DNA of 64,000 nt from Scleropages formosus (GCF_900964775.1 NC_041809.1:27601338-27665337); one strand, 5' to 3'. Positions 34,566 through 46,524 are shown, counted from the first letter of the stretch. Made by a program: numbers and translations. The notes: a model not told the origin generated them from the letters alone.

Positions 34566-34773
34566 CACACACACACACACAAACCACTTGTCCCAAGTGG
34601 GGGTCGCGGCAAACCGGAGTCTAACCCAGCAGCACAGGGCGTAAGGCTGGAGGGGGAGGGGACACACCCAGGATGGGATACCAGTCTGTCACAAGATGCC
34701 CCAAGCAGGACTAGAACCCTAGACCCTCCAGAGAGCAGGACCCAGTCAAACCCACTGCGTCATCGCATCCCCC
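34566..34773 (-). mobile_element. Family-A SINE, minus orientation
   Basis: A CA tract at the left is the reversed GT tail. Then ACCACTTGTCCC, GGCGTAAGGCTGGAGG, GGGGACACACCC, CAGGACCCAGTCAAACCCAC and GCGTCA follow, the reverse of the family consensus, ending in the tRNA-like head. Confidence 0.85.
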
Positions 34774-34860
34774 ACACCATTAGAATTGATGGGTGTTGAG
34801 AAGATCTAATAGTGTTGTACGTAGTGAGAAAGATGTTGATTCTATGTGGACCATCTACGA

Positions 34861-35221
34861 GTGGCACGGTGGTGCAGCGAGTAGCACTGCTGTCTCACAG
34901 TGCCTGGACAGTGCAAGAGAACGTGGGTTTGATTCTTGCTCAGTCTGAGTGGAGTTTGCATGTTTCCCCTTGTCTGCTTGGGTTTCTGTTGGATGCTCCA
35001 GTTTCCTCCCACAATCCAAAGACATGCTGTTCAGGTTCCCTCATAGTCTCTGAGTGACAGAGTGTGTTCCACTGATGTGTGGATGAGTGACCCATTGTAA
35101 GTAGTGTATCTAACAGTGTAAGTTGCCACAGTGAATAAGGTGTGTGGGTTGGTAACACTACACAGTATCCAGTGGAAGTTGCCTTAGAGAAAAGCATCCA
35201 CTAAATAAATTAATGTAAATG
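34861..35221 (+). mobile_element. Family-B SINE, near full length
   Basis: The clearest family-B copy. The tRNA-like head GGTGCAGCGAGTAGCACTG and ACGTGGGTTTGATTC are followed by AGTTTGCATGTTTCCCCTTG, TTTCCTCCCACAATCCAAAG and ACATGCTGTTCAGG. The 3' part contains the conserved TTAGAGAAAAGCATCCACTA and ends in the AATAAATTAATGTAAATG tail shared with other copies in the window. Confidence 0.85.
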
Positions 35222-35540
35222 TGTTGTGTTATGAAGGAATGCCATAATGGTGGCCTGTGAAAGAGTCAATCTAACAAGGAAACTGTTGGCAGATTGACAG
35301 GACTGATTATTGCAGGTATCTTTCTGAGAGTATAATAGTATATTTTTCAAGCCAGTCCTACTGTGGTTCAATGTAGCCCCAAACAGTTACTTATGTAAAT
35401 TATATATTGGTCTGTTTTGCTACTGTAGGCACATCCTAATGGAAAGATACAAAGTGACTGATCCCTTGTAAAAATGGAACATTAAGTAATTAGAATGGTT
35501 ATTCCATTATTGATAAAATAAAAATATTATATTTTTTTAA

Positions 35541-35738
35541 GGGGGGTGCGGTGGCGCAGTGGGTTGGACCGCAGTCCTGCTCTCCGGTGGGTCTGGGGTT
35601 CAAGTCCCGCTTGGGGTGCCTTGCGGCGGACTGGCGTCCTGTCCTGGGTGTGTCCCCTTCCCCCTCCGGCCTTACGCCCTGTGTTGCCGGGTAGGCTCCG
35701 GTTCCCCGTGACCCCGTAAGGGCCAAGCGGTTCTGAAA

Positions 35739-35782
<44 letters not shown>
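35541..35782 (+). mobile_element. Young family-A SINE with target-site duplication and GT microsatellite tail
   Basis: Full-length copy with head GGTGCGGTGGCGCAGTGGGT, B-box GGGGTTCAAGTCC, body, ACAAGCGGTTCTGAAAA and a long (GT)n tail. The flanks TATTTTTTTAA on the left and TATTTTTTTAAG on the right are an apparent target-site duplication. The intact duplication and consensus-like body suggest a recent insertion. Confidence 0.9.
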
Positions 35783-35784
<2 letters not shown>

Positions 35785-36879
35785 TTTTTTAAGTATTACT
35801 GCTAAAAAGGTAATACTTTTAAGGTTTTGATTAAGGAACTGAAGTAGGCATTTTGTACTAGTACTGTATTTATCTAATGCCGCTGCATTATGGAAAGCCA
35901 AATAGGCTGAAATGTGTCTGGAATCATATTTTCATTAAAGTCTTGTGGATGTTGCAATAGATTCATACCAAGCAAGAGCAGCTTGACCCCCCACTGAGAT
36001 AAATTTAACCTATAGAAACAGTTAATATATTCATCTCAAGACGTAAGGCTTCTTTGTCCTTTCCGAGTTTGGTCTACAGTCAATGTGATCAGTGATGTGT
36101 GTGACAGTTGGGTCATTGGCGCTGTGCGGATTCATTTTGTAATGTTTGTTGTTTTGTTTGTTTGTGGTTTAATGAGCATTTGACACGTGGCTGAGTTAAC
36201 CTGGTTTCTTTATTCCGCCATCTTCATTAACACACAGTCAATACCTCCTACTTCGTAACACGTCACTTACGTACTTTACATATTATTCTAATTGAATATG
36301 TCACACATTTCAACAAGGGATCTATAATATTGCCCGGACTGCATGGTGCTTCCTCCTTCATTTCTTAGTATATATTAATGGCGAATGACACAACTCCTCA
36401 TTTTGACCCAAACATTCAACTTGAAAATAAAAAGTCTTCTTCTTTCGTCTGCCAATTCAGGTGTATAGTCAAATAGCGAAAGAAAGATAGTCGGCGTAGT
36501 CAGAACCTTCACGGGGTTTCCTCGTCACGGACCGTACCACTCGTGTAGCGATGTAGTGTGAACAAACGGTATTATTTTAATGTCCAGTTACCCTTAAAAT
36601 CAGTTATGGTAAATCAGAAAAAAATGTAGCATTTTCTGTTTTAAATTAGTTATAACGGTGTTTTATTTCTTATTTCTATTTTATTGCTTATTCCACGCAG
36701 TGCATGTAAAAACAAAGGTCTGTCAGAACATCACTAATGTAAAAGTAACATTAGAATCCAGATCTAGGGTCAGTATGTCGTATAAAAGCATCGCGGGTTT
36801 ACACTAAGCGGTTTGTTTATTTAGAAGATATGTCGAAAGTTTCAGTTGGTTTTATTGAGATTTACGGAAGAGGGACCTG

Positions 36880-37055
36880 TGTGGACCCCCCTGTTTCTAC
36901 ATACGGTTGCGAATTCCGCCGACCTTCCGGGAGAAGCGAATGGAGGCCGAGGGGTGAAGCTGTTAGCGTCGCTAGAATTTGAGAGATCGGTGGTGAAGGA
37001 CAGCGTTTAGTTTTTCAGACTAATATTAGGTATATATCCAAACAGAAGCGGAATT
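36880..37055 (+). promoter_or_regulatory. RNASEK promoter and 5' UTR
   Basis: CpG-rich DNA just upstream of the RNASEK start contains CTTCCGGG at about 36924-36931, an ETS-family core typical of TATA-less housekeeping promoters. The 5' UTR appears to be continuous with the first coding exon. Confidence 0.5.
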
Positions 37056-39224
37056 ATGGCCTCGCTTTTATTTTGCGGTCCTAAATTGGCCGCTTGCGGA
37101 ATAGTGATAAGCATATGGGGAGTCATAATGCTGGTAGGTTGGTTTTCACTCTACTACTAGTTTCGCATCTTTCCATAATGTAATACAGAATTCGCTTGTC
37201 TACAGCATACTCAAAAATAACAAACAGGCAGCAGATTAGTCTAGGTCTGTTTTTTTTTTTTTTTTGTATTATTTTTTACTTGTCTGATGCCGGAGCGGAG
37301 GTGGTTAAAAAGAAGGCGATGCCATGGCATGGTGAATACGAGCTTTTTTTACGGACCGAATTAAAAATAATCTCAGAAATTCTTCTGTATTTAATAAATT
37401 GCATATATACTGTGTCCCATTCAGTTATTAGTATAATTACTTAAACTTTAAGTTAAAGCCTTCATTTCTGCTGATAAGCTCATCGAGGTGAGAAAATCAT
37501 CAAAACCCTCAAAAATGAACAGTTGTTACGATGCGATGGGGGGTCGCGAATATTAATAATATTTCGCATGTTTATAAATTGAGGGTTTTGCCGGAAAGAA
37601 AATAACACCAAGTGTCTGAAGATTCTCACTAAAAGATTTCACCGTTTCTACCACTGACTGAGCCCGATCGATTCGCGAGCCCTTTGCTGAAGAGGTGTTT
37701 GGCGCGCCGGGCCGGGTTTGACGGATCGTCCTCCTCCTGTCACTGTCACAGCGGCTCTCGCCTGGTCCCTGTGCCGAAACAAAGTGCTGTTCAGTTCCTC
37801 TGACTGACCGCATCGACACTCCTTAATGACGGAGTGCTACGTAGCGTAGTCGTTAGAGCTGCTGCCTTTGAACCTAAGACCACAGGTTTGAATCCCCCTT
37901 TCAGCTGTAATACCCTTGAGCAAGGTACTTTGCTAAAATTGTTCTTCTAAAATTACCCAGCTGTGTAGGTGATAGATATAAATAATTAAGAAATTGGAGA
38001 AAAGTGTCATCTTAAATGAATAAATGCAAGTATGACAGTAAAAATGGGATTTAGTGCCACATGATTAATCAGGCCTTCACTTCTCCACTGATACTTTGAA
38101 ATAAGGTAGCTCTTTGATAAGTATTAAAAACGGCTGTAGTAATTGTATTTGTAATTGCCACTGTAGCAGACCATCCGCAATCTGTAGCTGCTTCCATCCT
38201 ACACTGTGCCTTTTGTTCTTCATTCTTCTCTCTCCTGCTCTGCCGTCTCTGACATAGGTGATGTTGGGCATCTTCTTCAGCGCCCATTCAGCTGTGCTCA
38301 TAGAAGATGTGCCTTTCACTGAGGAAGACATGCGCAATGAGTAAGTCTTCCAGTCCTACTCCTTTTGTGTTACATAGATGAGACAGAAAGGTCCCATGCG
38401 CTTCTGCATACTTTTGTAGTTACCTGTCCCAAGCTTCAGGCCACCCAGAATACCGTTTATTGTATCGGAATCACCTAACAATGTAAAGCTTGTTAATGGT
38501 ACATTGTTAATTTTTGATACCCTGTTACGAAGGCAACCTGTCATATCTGTACTGCCCTGGCAAAAATTGGCTCGCTATCAACCATTTTTGCTCTTTGTAT
38601 GCCTCTCTGTTATCAGTGCATGTCTGTGTGTTTGTTTTTGAAGGTTGCCTTTTGTAGTTCTTATATTAAACCTTTCATAAATCAACAAAAACCCCCTAAT
38701 TACATATAATACAGCATAAAAGATATAGCTACCAAACTGGCTGAGATTTTATAATTTGCCAATGAATTCTGGTTACTAAAAACTCTAGTTATTTAAAAGA
38801 TGTGAATATGCACTTAAAGACAGTCAAGTGGAACAACAGATATGTTTGGAAAAGACTTGGGTAGTCTCCTAGTTACTACACTGAGTTGTTTTTGAATGCT
38901 GTTTACCATTGCTTTAAACAGAAGGAATGATTTCACAGACAAATGTATAGGTCAGTTTACAGTCTATTGATGTACTGTATGTTGGAAAATTATTATTAAC
39001 CTGAGAAACAGGAGTTTATGAAGATTAATGCATAACCTTGTCTCCTAGATTTAATTTCTTTGCTCCCCTCTACTTGCAGTAAAAACCCACCACAGGCAAT
39101 CTACGGACTGTACAACCAAGTTGGTGTCAACTGCTTTATCGCTGCGGCCATCTATGTGGTGGTGGGAGGCATCTCTCTCTGCCAAGTGAGACTCAACAAG
39201 CGCAATGAGTACATGGTGCACTAA
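37056..39224 (+). CDS. rnasek: RNASEK (ribonuclease kappa), V-ATPase-associated small membrane protein
   Basis: Encodes a 101-aa two-helix membrane protein, named for reported ribonuclease activity and known as an accessory part of the vacuolar proton pump needed for endocytic uptake. Coding exons 37056-37133, 38258-38340 and 39080-39224 total 306 nt with matching phases. The protein begins [22 protein letters not shown]1 spans about residues 11-35. The luminal segment [15 protein letters not shown] is family-conserved, and TM2 is about 66-90 ([18 protein letters not shown]). The tail [13 protein letters not shown] matches the human ending QVRLNKRKEYMVR closely. Length equals that of vertebrate orthologues. 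The stop TAA is at 39222-39224 and AATAAA at 39721-39726. It is divergent from BAP18. Confidence 0.97.
37826..38035 (+). mobile_element. Family-B SINE in RNASEK intron 1
   Basis: The tRNA-like head TACGTAGCGTAGTCGTTAGA and CACAGGTTTGAATCC are followed by CCTTGAGCAAGGTACTTTGC, TTGGAGAAAAGTGTCA and the tail AATGAATAAATGCAAG. Confidence 0.85.
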
Positions 39225-39720
39225 CTCCCCTTTCTGGAAGAATGCAGCATTGCACCACATTCCACTGCACTGAAAATGAACTTTACTACCACATCAGAGT
39301 ATATTGTGATCTTTTCCAACTCTGTTTCGTTCTGAGGGCCAGCAACATTACTACTGGCTTCATAGCTGGGAAAAGACCATGTGCATTCTGTTAAAAATAG
39401 TTTACCCTACCCAACCAGCTAAGTAAAACAGGCTTATAGATCTAGGACCTCTGGGCTGTTCCTGTTGTGATTGTGAGGTTTATGTTATAATACCACTGGT
39501 AAAAGCTGTGCTGTGTGGTTTTAATGTCATCATTTTGTGCCCCACTTATTCTAGAAGAAAAATTGTGTAAAATTTGAAAATGGAGCCTGTGGATTGTTCT
39601 GAAGTGAGGTGTATATTTATTGTGTAGCTCTGTTTCCTTTGTGAGAAGAGTACCTTTCCTTGTTTGTACGAGAAATGTTTGCAATGTGTTGATAGACTTT
39701 GTCTCGGCATGATTTGCCGA

Positions 39721-39726
39721 AATAAA
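39721..39726 (+). terminator. RNASEK polyadenylation signal
   Basis: AATAAA in GCCGAAATAAAATATGAATG, 0.5 kb after the stop codon, followed by a TGTGT-rich stretch suited to a downstream element. Confidence 0.65.
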
Positions 39727-39739
39727 ATATGAATGTGAA

Positions 39740-41669
39740 GCAACTGGTATTTGTGTATCTTTGAAACAAGCAGTGCGTACTACGCTTTAATTGAAATCCG
39801 TATTTACTTGAGTTGGAATTCAGAATTAAGTATTGAACACCACAAATCAATGTAAACCTCGTATTAAAAGCTATAAAACTGACACTGAAAATTAAATACA
39901 GTAGAATTATTATAGCAAGACAAAGGATTACAGTGTAAGTAAAACGGGCCAGATTTAAAACGGAAGATTCCTTTCATCACTAGGATAAAGGTTGAAGTGC
40001 AGGTTAAATTTATTGATAAAAAAAAAACATATCTTCCATTGTAATTCAACAGACACCTGAAGGCAGTTAGTTGCCCAAACTGAACTCAGAATTGGGCATT
40101 CCACTAAGCCTGCTCTCCTTGCACTGCAGCTTGGTATCAAAGGATTGGTATTGAAATGGACTGAATTCTACTTGTCATGTAGGTCTTACTAGGTAGTGTG
40201 GCATGGTTACCTCTGTGAAGGAACACTCCACTCCACTTCTGGCTGCTGGCTTCATTCTCCACATAAGCAGCCCAAAATCTAAAACCCATTGGTTCTCAGT
40301 CTTGGCTCTGATGTGGTAGAATGAACTTCCCCCTGCCCCTCAGAACTGCTGAATCCCTTTCAACAATAAAGAGAGGTATTGAAACTCATCTCTTTCAGAC
40401 CCATTTCGCAAGTCATCTCTCACCATCTGTTACTTTCATAAACTCATTTTCCTATTCATGTATTACTTCTATAGGTAACTTCTGAAATGTGAGCAGGAAG
40501 AAAAGCCAAACAAAATAGCTGTGGTACAATAATTATGTGCATACATTTAAGCCTTCTGTGGGATCCACTTTTGTTTACTCTGAGCTATACATTAAAAAGT
40601 GTCAGTGAAAAGCATAAATTTAAATGTAATGTGAGCTTAAGTGTTTGTCCAGTCAGTGTCACCCTTTAATTGCCTGAGGCCCCTGTGGTGTGTAAAGGAA
40701 GCCATTGGCTTGGCTGCATGTGTTTTAGAGGAAGACATCAGCCTTCTGGGCTAGTATAAGGGTAGTGGTGTTGTGCGCTTCATTTAAAACTAGTATGATT
40801 AGGTTTAAAAACTCAGTACTTAAAAACAAGGGCAATTATAAGGAAATGTCACAGATGAGGTTATTTACAAGGCAAAAATTTTCAGAAATTATATAGAAAC
40901 AATAGTGGGAAAGCAGCTGTACAACATAATCACATACTTTGACACCGACACATTTAGCCAGTGATGGATACAAGGCGAGGGGTGCAGTAGCACAGTGGCG
41001 CAGTGGGTTGGACTGGGTCCTGCTCTCCGGTGGGTCTGGGGTTCAAGTCCTGCTTGGGGTGCCTTGCGATGGACTGGCGTCCTGTCCTGGGTGTGTCCCC
41101 TCCCCTTCCAGCCTTATGCCCAGTGTTGCTGGGTTAGGCTCTGTGACCCTGAATGGGACAAATGGTTTCAGATGATGTGTGTGTGTGGATACAAGCCTTA
41201 TGAACCATATAGTACAGTCATTTTTGAAGATACAAACATATTTCCTTTTTTTAAAAAAATTGTATTTGCTTCACTTGTCTTATGTAAAAAGTAGTTGGCA
41301 GTACAAGGCAATGTGGGACTGGATGAGTTAAACTCCCATTACTAGTGTGGATTTCATTACCAGGGGATGATAATTATTTCACAAACGTATATTTTAAAAA
41401 TTGAAGAAGGTGCACTGCAGTTTTAGTATTATGACTAAATGTAACATGACGTCATATCTTTTGCGCTTGAACCTGACAAATGAGTAAAAGGAACAACTAG
41501 ACTTCCCCTTTTGTTACGAGCAAACACCCCTTTGGACAGAATACCGTATTATGCCGTATATATGAGCTTCAGAAATTTCCGGTGTCGCTTGATTACGTCT
41601 TTTATTTGCGGGTGGCCTGACCGCAGCAAACCACGTGAGGGCTACTTACGCAGGTGGGGGTCTCGAGCT
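39740..41669. other. Intergenic between RNASEK and the ATG16-like gene
   Basis: Holds a family-A SINE (40978-41188) and AT-rich DNA. No gene seen. The last 150 bp before 41670 are CpG-richer and may be the promoter of the ATG16-like gene. Confidence 0.5.
40978..41188 (+). mobile_element. Family-A SINE
   Basis: GGCGCAGTGGGTTGGACTGG, CCGGTGGGTCTGGGGTTCAA, CTTGGGGTGCCTTGCG, GACTGGCGTCCTGTCCTGG and a short GT tail. The last third is mildly decayed. Confidence 0.85.
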
Positions 41670-43293
41670 ATGGAGAGGTGGAAGAGTCACGTGCGTGCGG
41701 CGTTTTTTCATCGAGATTTTCTACAGAAGGACCCATTTTCTGGCGTTTTTAGTGCTTGTGTGTAATTACTTGTGTTTCTGTTTTAGATATTACAGGCACA
41801 TTTTTTTCCCCCGTAGTAGTAAAATTTTCTTTGTATAACAAGCGTGCTCAGTGGGTAGCTTTAATTTGGCTAGGCACACACAGCAGGTAGTTGAACACGG
41901 GTTTCGTCGTTGGTAACCAGGATAAAGCGTATTGTCCGTATCAAACGTAGATTCACGGCTGGTGGAGAAATGTGATCTGCGCGAGAGGGTGTGGGACGAA
42001 AGCCAGAAACTGAGGTATGAAATCCGGAGCTGGCATCATGTTCTATTCCAGTGGGTTGGCATGTAACGGAAATTAACAGAACAAAGATGGGTTAGTCTTG
42101 TTTCAAATGTGGTTACAGACTGTTATGGAGCTTAACTGTTTGACCTGTAGCAAATGGACCTGCTTATGAAAAATGTGTGCCATTTAATGCAGCCCTGCAG
42201 GTGATGACAGACAAGGCCAGTCCCTGTGTGTGCCCTTTGACCTCTACCTGTCGCTCAGAGACAGTGAGCAAGCCAAAGAAGAGGTTAGCCATCCCTTCTC
42301 CAGACATAATCTCTGATTTGTGAAGGTCCCCTCCACCTGTGTGGCCAACCCCTTCTTTGTGGTTTACCTTCTCCTTTCCTGTCCAGCTCCTCCAGACTAT
42401 CACAGACCTGCGGGGCTCCCTGTGCCTTAAAGATGCAGAACTGCAGTATTGTCACTCGCAGTGAGTAAACGGAAGCTATAGCAGCTGCTTGGGAATCTGT
42501 CCTCAGGTCTCCATGGCAAAGTACCCCAAGTCAGTAGTATAACCACAGGCCTCATGACCTTGCCTGATGAGCCTTTCCTTTCCTTTCCCTTCCCGCTCAG
42601 GGTTTCCCGCTACCGACAGGAGGCGGTCTCTCTCGCTCGCAACAGTGCCGTTCTGGAGGACACCCTGTCGGAGTGTCAGTTCACTGTGGAGCAGCTGGTG
42701 AAGGAACTGGAAGCACTGAGATCACAGCAGAGGATCCTCCTGGAGGAGCTGGAGGAGGTGCGCCATGAGAAAGAGGAGCTGCAAGAGCGATGGCTGCAGG
42801 AGAAAAGACATGAGGCCGAAAGGGTGAACCAGAGCAATGAAGCTCAGGAGAGGTGAGATTGAGATAATTGGACAGACACAGGACAGCTCACCCTGATCAG
42901 CATTCAGATCCTCATGTAAGTGCTCATGTTTTGGCTGCTTGTTGAATGTTGTGGATCAAGACAGTGGGTACAGATGTGCAATGCAGATGAGGGCTCTCAG
43001 TGATTTGACTTACTCTTGTCTGGACTGAACAGACAAGAAGGCTAGGAGAGAACATAAAAATGCCTTCAGTTTGAAAAAGAGCGTAATTAATCCTAGTCCA
43101 TGGGTGCGGTGGCGCAGTGGGTTGGACCAGGTCCTGCTCTCTGGTGGGTCTGGGGTTCGAGTCCCGCTTGGGGTGCCTTGCGACAGACCGGCGTCCTGTC
43201 CTGGGTGTGTCCCCTCCCCCTTCAGCCTTATGCCCAGTGTTGCCAGGTTAGGGTCTGGCTCCCCGCAACCCAATATGGGATGAGCGGTTCAGA

Positions 43294-43339
<46 letters not shown>

Positions 43340-44038
43340 TCCTAGTCCCTAGGATGGGACAGTTGGTAGTGTTTGTTAGTGCTACTGCCTTTGGACCCAA
43401 AGGTTGTAGGTTTGATTCACACCTATGTCACTTTAGAGAAACGCGTTAGCTAAATGAATAAATGTTAATGTAGTCCTTGCCGTGTTGTGGTTCTGGCTCA
43501 GCTTTTACTTTGGGGCAGTAAGTCACCGCATCTTGCGTGCAAGGTTTTTAAAAAGGTAAATGTGGGCTTGCTTGACTAGGACTGTGCTTCCCTCCTCTAT
43601 ATGATCTGTAGGTGTAGTCCTTTTTGTCTGTTTTATGTTTAATTTTTTACATACAGGGTATAAATACTATTGGATTAAATCTTCAGTTTGCATTTCAAAG
43701 TAATTGAAGAAGAGTGTGGTTTACAGCTTAGAAACTGAGGCAGGCGACTAGACAGCTGCTTTGGACAAAAGCATCAGCTAAATGAGTAAATGTAAAACTT
43801 ATTTTCTATGCGATGTACAGAGCTTTGGAGAAAAGCGCCTGCTAAATGAATAAATGTAAGTGTAAGCGAGTGCCCTCACTGGTAATGTATTCCCTGCCAT
43901 ACGACTAGGTGGCAGCGCTTCACCAGACGGCTTGCGAGGCACCTCCGCAAGGGAGAGCAGTCCCAGCGCGAGGCCAAGGGCGGCCAGTGCACCTTCTGCA
44001 GGACCACCACTGCACCTCCTGGGGGTGAGGGAAACTGA
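41670..44038 (+). CDS. ATG16-like protein without WD40 repeats (ATG5-binding helix plus coiled coil)
   Basis: Coding exons 41670-41757, 41951-42014, 42193-42283, 42387-42460, 42601-42852 and 43909-44038. Phases match throughout, giving 699 nt and 232 aa. The N-terminus [20 protein letters not shown] and [11 protein letters not shown] align with the ATG5-binding helix of ATG16L1 (RWKRHISEQLRRRDRLQ; QYNKLLEKSDL). A long coiled coil follows, about residues 75-205. It ends in [19 protein letters not shown], parallel to TRWMAEKAQEANRLNAENE of ATG16L1. The protein then ends: no WD40 repeats appear on this strand before the next gene. In the family ATG16 forms the ATG12-ATG5-ATG16 complex that directs LC3/GABARAP lipidation on the phagophore; yeast Atg16 also lacks WD40. 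The C-terminus is uncertain: a donor at 44024/44025 could replace the last four codons. Exon 1 uses an unusual donor (GCTT|GTGTGT). The long frame upstream of 41670 is probably UTR. Confidence 0.8.
43102..43340 (+). mobile_element. Family-A SINE in an intron of the ATG16-like gene
   Basis: Full head and body (GGTGCGGTGGCGCAGTGGGT, GGGGTTCGAGTCCC, CGGCGTCCTGTCCTGG) with a (GT)n(GA)n tail. Confidence 0.88.
43352..43472 (+). mobile_element. Family-B SINE fragment
   Basis: Head GTTGGTAGTGTTTGTTAGTG and GGTTGTAGGTTTGATTC joined directly to the tail CACTTTAGAGAAACGC and AATGAATAAATGTTAATG. The body is deleted. It lies next to the preceding SINE. Confidence 0.75.
43745..43866 (+). mobile_element. 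Two family-B SINE tails in tandem
   Basis: CTGCTTTGGACAAAAGCATC plus AATGAGTAAATGTAAA is followed 60 bp later by GCTTTGGAGAAAAGCGCCTG plus AATGAATAAATGTAAGTG, two copies of the 3' tail without heads, immediately upstream of the last exon of the ATG16-like gene. Confidence 0.7.
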
Positions 44039-46524
44039 GTCTGAGGTGATTCCTTGTATATTTATCAAGATATGTTTTATGCTCAACAGCAATACTATTG
44101 CATAGTGTTACAGTGGAGTAATTTTTAGAGCAGCTTGGCTGAGGTGGGAGCGAGAGATTCATTTTTGTCCTGCACTTTCAGGAGTAGAGGCTGGACACTT
44201 ATATGCTTGAAGGTTTGCTGGCTGGATTGACCCAAGGTCGTGACCTCTCAGTTAGGATAACTGTCTGCGTCAGGGGAATTTCTGAAATGTGCCCGAAGTT
44301 AGCGCATGTGAAACACTTCTGTTGCAAATTTATTCCTCTAAAGATGGATTAATATTGATTAATCCAGAAATACTGGCAACAATAACTAGGAATAAATGGT
44401 ACTAGTCAAGTAGCCCTTGTCTTAAAGCATCATGTGGTGTAAACAAAAAAAAACGACCAAGGTCCCAATTGCATTCATAACCACACATTTGTAATTGGAC
44501 TGCAATGTTAATGTAAAAGCAAGTTTATTTTTAAATATGTTAAAATGCAATACAAAATAAAGCAATGCAACTGGTTCAAGTTTTTTTTTTTTTTTTTTTT
44601 TTCTCTCCTAAAAAAGGTTATTTTTTTTTCCAATGTTCTTAAATTACTTGCAGAGTATCTCTATACCAATAGCTTCAATGACAATTCAGAAATTAATTAC
44701 TCTATCAATTTAACAATTTACAGGACTAGATGTAGCATTGGCTGTTTTTATATAGGGGTATATAGGTTCTGGGACAAAGCTCACACTGACGAGGTAAATC
44801 CCTAGTATCCACTGGCATGCAAGGTGATTTGCCCTCACCTGGACCACAAATGAGCATGATAGTGTTTTGGACAAAATAAGAGCAGCCAACATGAATCTGA
44901 GTTTATGAAAATAGCTGCAGTAGCAATATCATTTCACAGTGCCAGCATCTCGCTTCTGTTTGTGTTAACAGACCCTGCTAATCCACACATTTGAATTCTT
45001 TTCATTCAGATTTTTGATTACCATTAAGAATTATTTCATTCAGCTTTGTTTAAAATGCATGAAAAGGTTTCCTAAACTTAATCATTAAATCTTCATTTGT
45101 GTAATGCAGTGAATTAGGCTGATTATCAGCTTCTTTGTTAAGATATTTAAGGCATTGCCTCCAAATTCTACTTGTTGGATGGGAATAATGGGATCTGTGA
45201 CACCACCAACCGTAAACAAGTGGAACAGCCCAGTGCACTCCGCTGCTGTGAACATCTCCCCGTAGCAGCTTTTATCAGCCTCCTGGATTTCCTTCCATAA
45301 CAAAGGAACTGGTGAGGCGTTGCCCGAGGGCCTGCTGTCCCATATATATTATTTTCCAGTGTTGCATGGGTGTAGGCTAATATACTATTTATTTATCGGT
45401 TAATTTTTTCCATATTTCATATCACTGCATTACAGAGTGGGGAACTGCTTTAACAGCACACATTCCTGTGCCATGCATTAACTGGCAATATGCCTGATTA
45501 GCATGACAGAGAAAGACATGTGAAAGTACATCCACAAGTGTATTTCTATCATTGTTTGAATATAAAAATATTTTACATAAAAATAACTGCAACATAAATA
45601 GCAGACAGCCATAGTCATCACAACACTAATAAAAGCATAACCTCCCACAGCGTCTCCATTTTTTTCCCCCCAAGAATTGGTTTGGTGCACTTGTCAAACT
45701 GAGCTACAAGCCTAGTTCAGCTATAAACTACAACTGTAGAGGAAAAAGACTTTCAAAATCAATTTTTAGTTTTTGGTGCAAGCAGTTTTGAATATCTACC
45801 TTGATGTCAGTCTGATGCTTGTCTGGCAGTGCCTGGATAACAGGCTTCTCTACATTTATGCAAATGTGGTGTACATCCTCTCGGCACATCCTCTTTTGGT
45901 GATATGCCGCAAATACTCAACAGTAGACCTTGCTCCTGCTCATCCTCCTTATACACCAACAATGATAAATAGTTTGGTAATCAAAACCTAACATAAAAAG
46001 AAAAAAATAGCCCAGAGTTGTTCTTTCATATTGGCAGTAGATGCCATACAACTCTGAGCTTAGGCAGTATGGGTGAAGGTATCAGAATTATCTTCTGAGC
46101 TGTTTTACTAGTCCCACCATTGTACCCTTTCCACTGTGACAAAATACAATCAAGTTACACCTTTGACATGGATGGGCCAAGATATTGTTATTCCATTTAA
46201 TGATCTTAGTGGAAAAAACCCACACAAAAAAAAAATCAATCCCCCTACCCTCTCCTGACTCTGTGTTCTCTCATCCACCTTGTCCCTCATTTGGAGGGGG
46301 TCACTTTCTACAGTCCTCTCCATATTACAGTAAGTCCTGCCAAACACAAGGTTCCATAAGAACTTTCTTCAGCAGTCCATTGCAGGTTGTGGTGGGGCAG
46401 AGCAGGAACACTGACTGCGCCCATACCTGCTCTGCCTCTTTGGCACACAGTCACAAGTCTCCTTCCCACCCCCTCGTTAGCTGGGTGAGACAGAGTCAGG
46501 GCTTAAGAAGCGGGGATATAGGTC
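44039..46524. other. Convergent interval between the ATG16-like gene and arrb2
   Basis: Contains the 3' ends of both genes. No coding exon is supported. A T-run lies at 44580-44602. The frames at 45.0-45.7 kb show no family features. Confidence 0.45.

Larger units (their letters stand above)
34003..36850. other. Repeat-bearing interval between BAP18 and RNASEK
   Basis: Holds three SINE copies (listed separately) and otherwise AT-rich DNA. No coding exon is supported. The longest open frame (124 codons, 35901-35527, minus) is antisense SINE plus microsatellite. Confidence 0.5.

Noticed and set aside
35527-35901. 124-codon minus-strand frame with a His-Thr repeat
   Set aside because: It is the reverse of the family-A SINE at 35541-35782 and its GT tail.
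43010-43345. Overlapping 70-87-codon frames on both strands
   Set aside because: They fall on the family-A SINE inside the intron of the ATG16-like gene.
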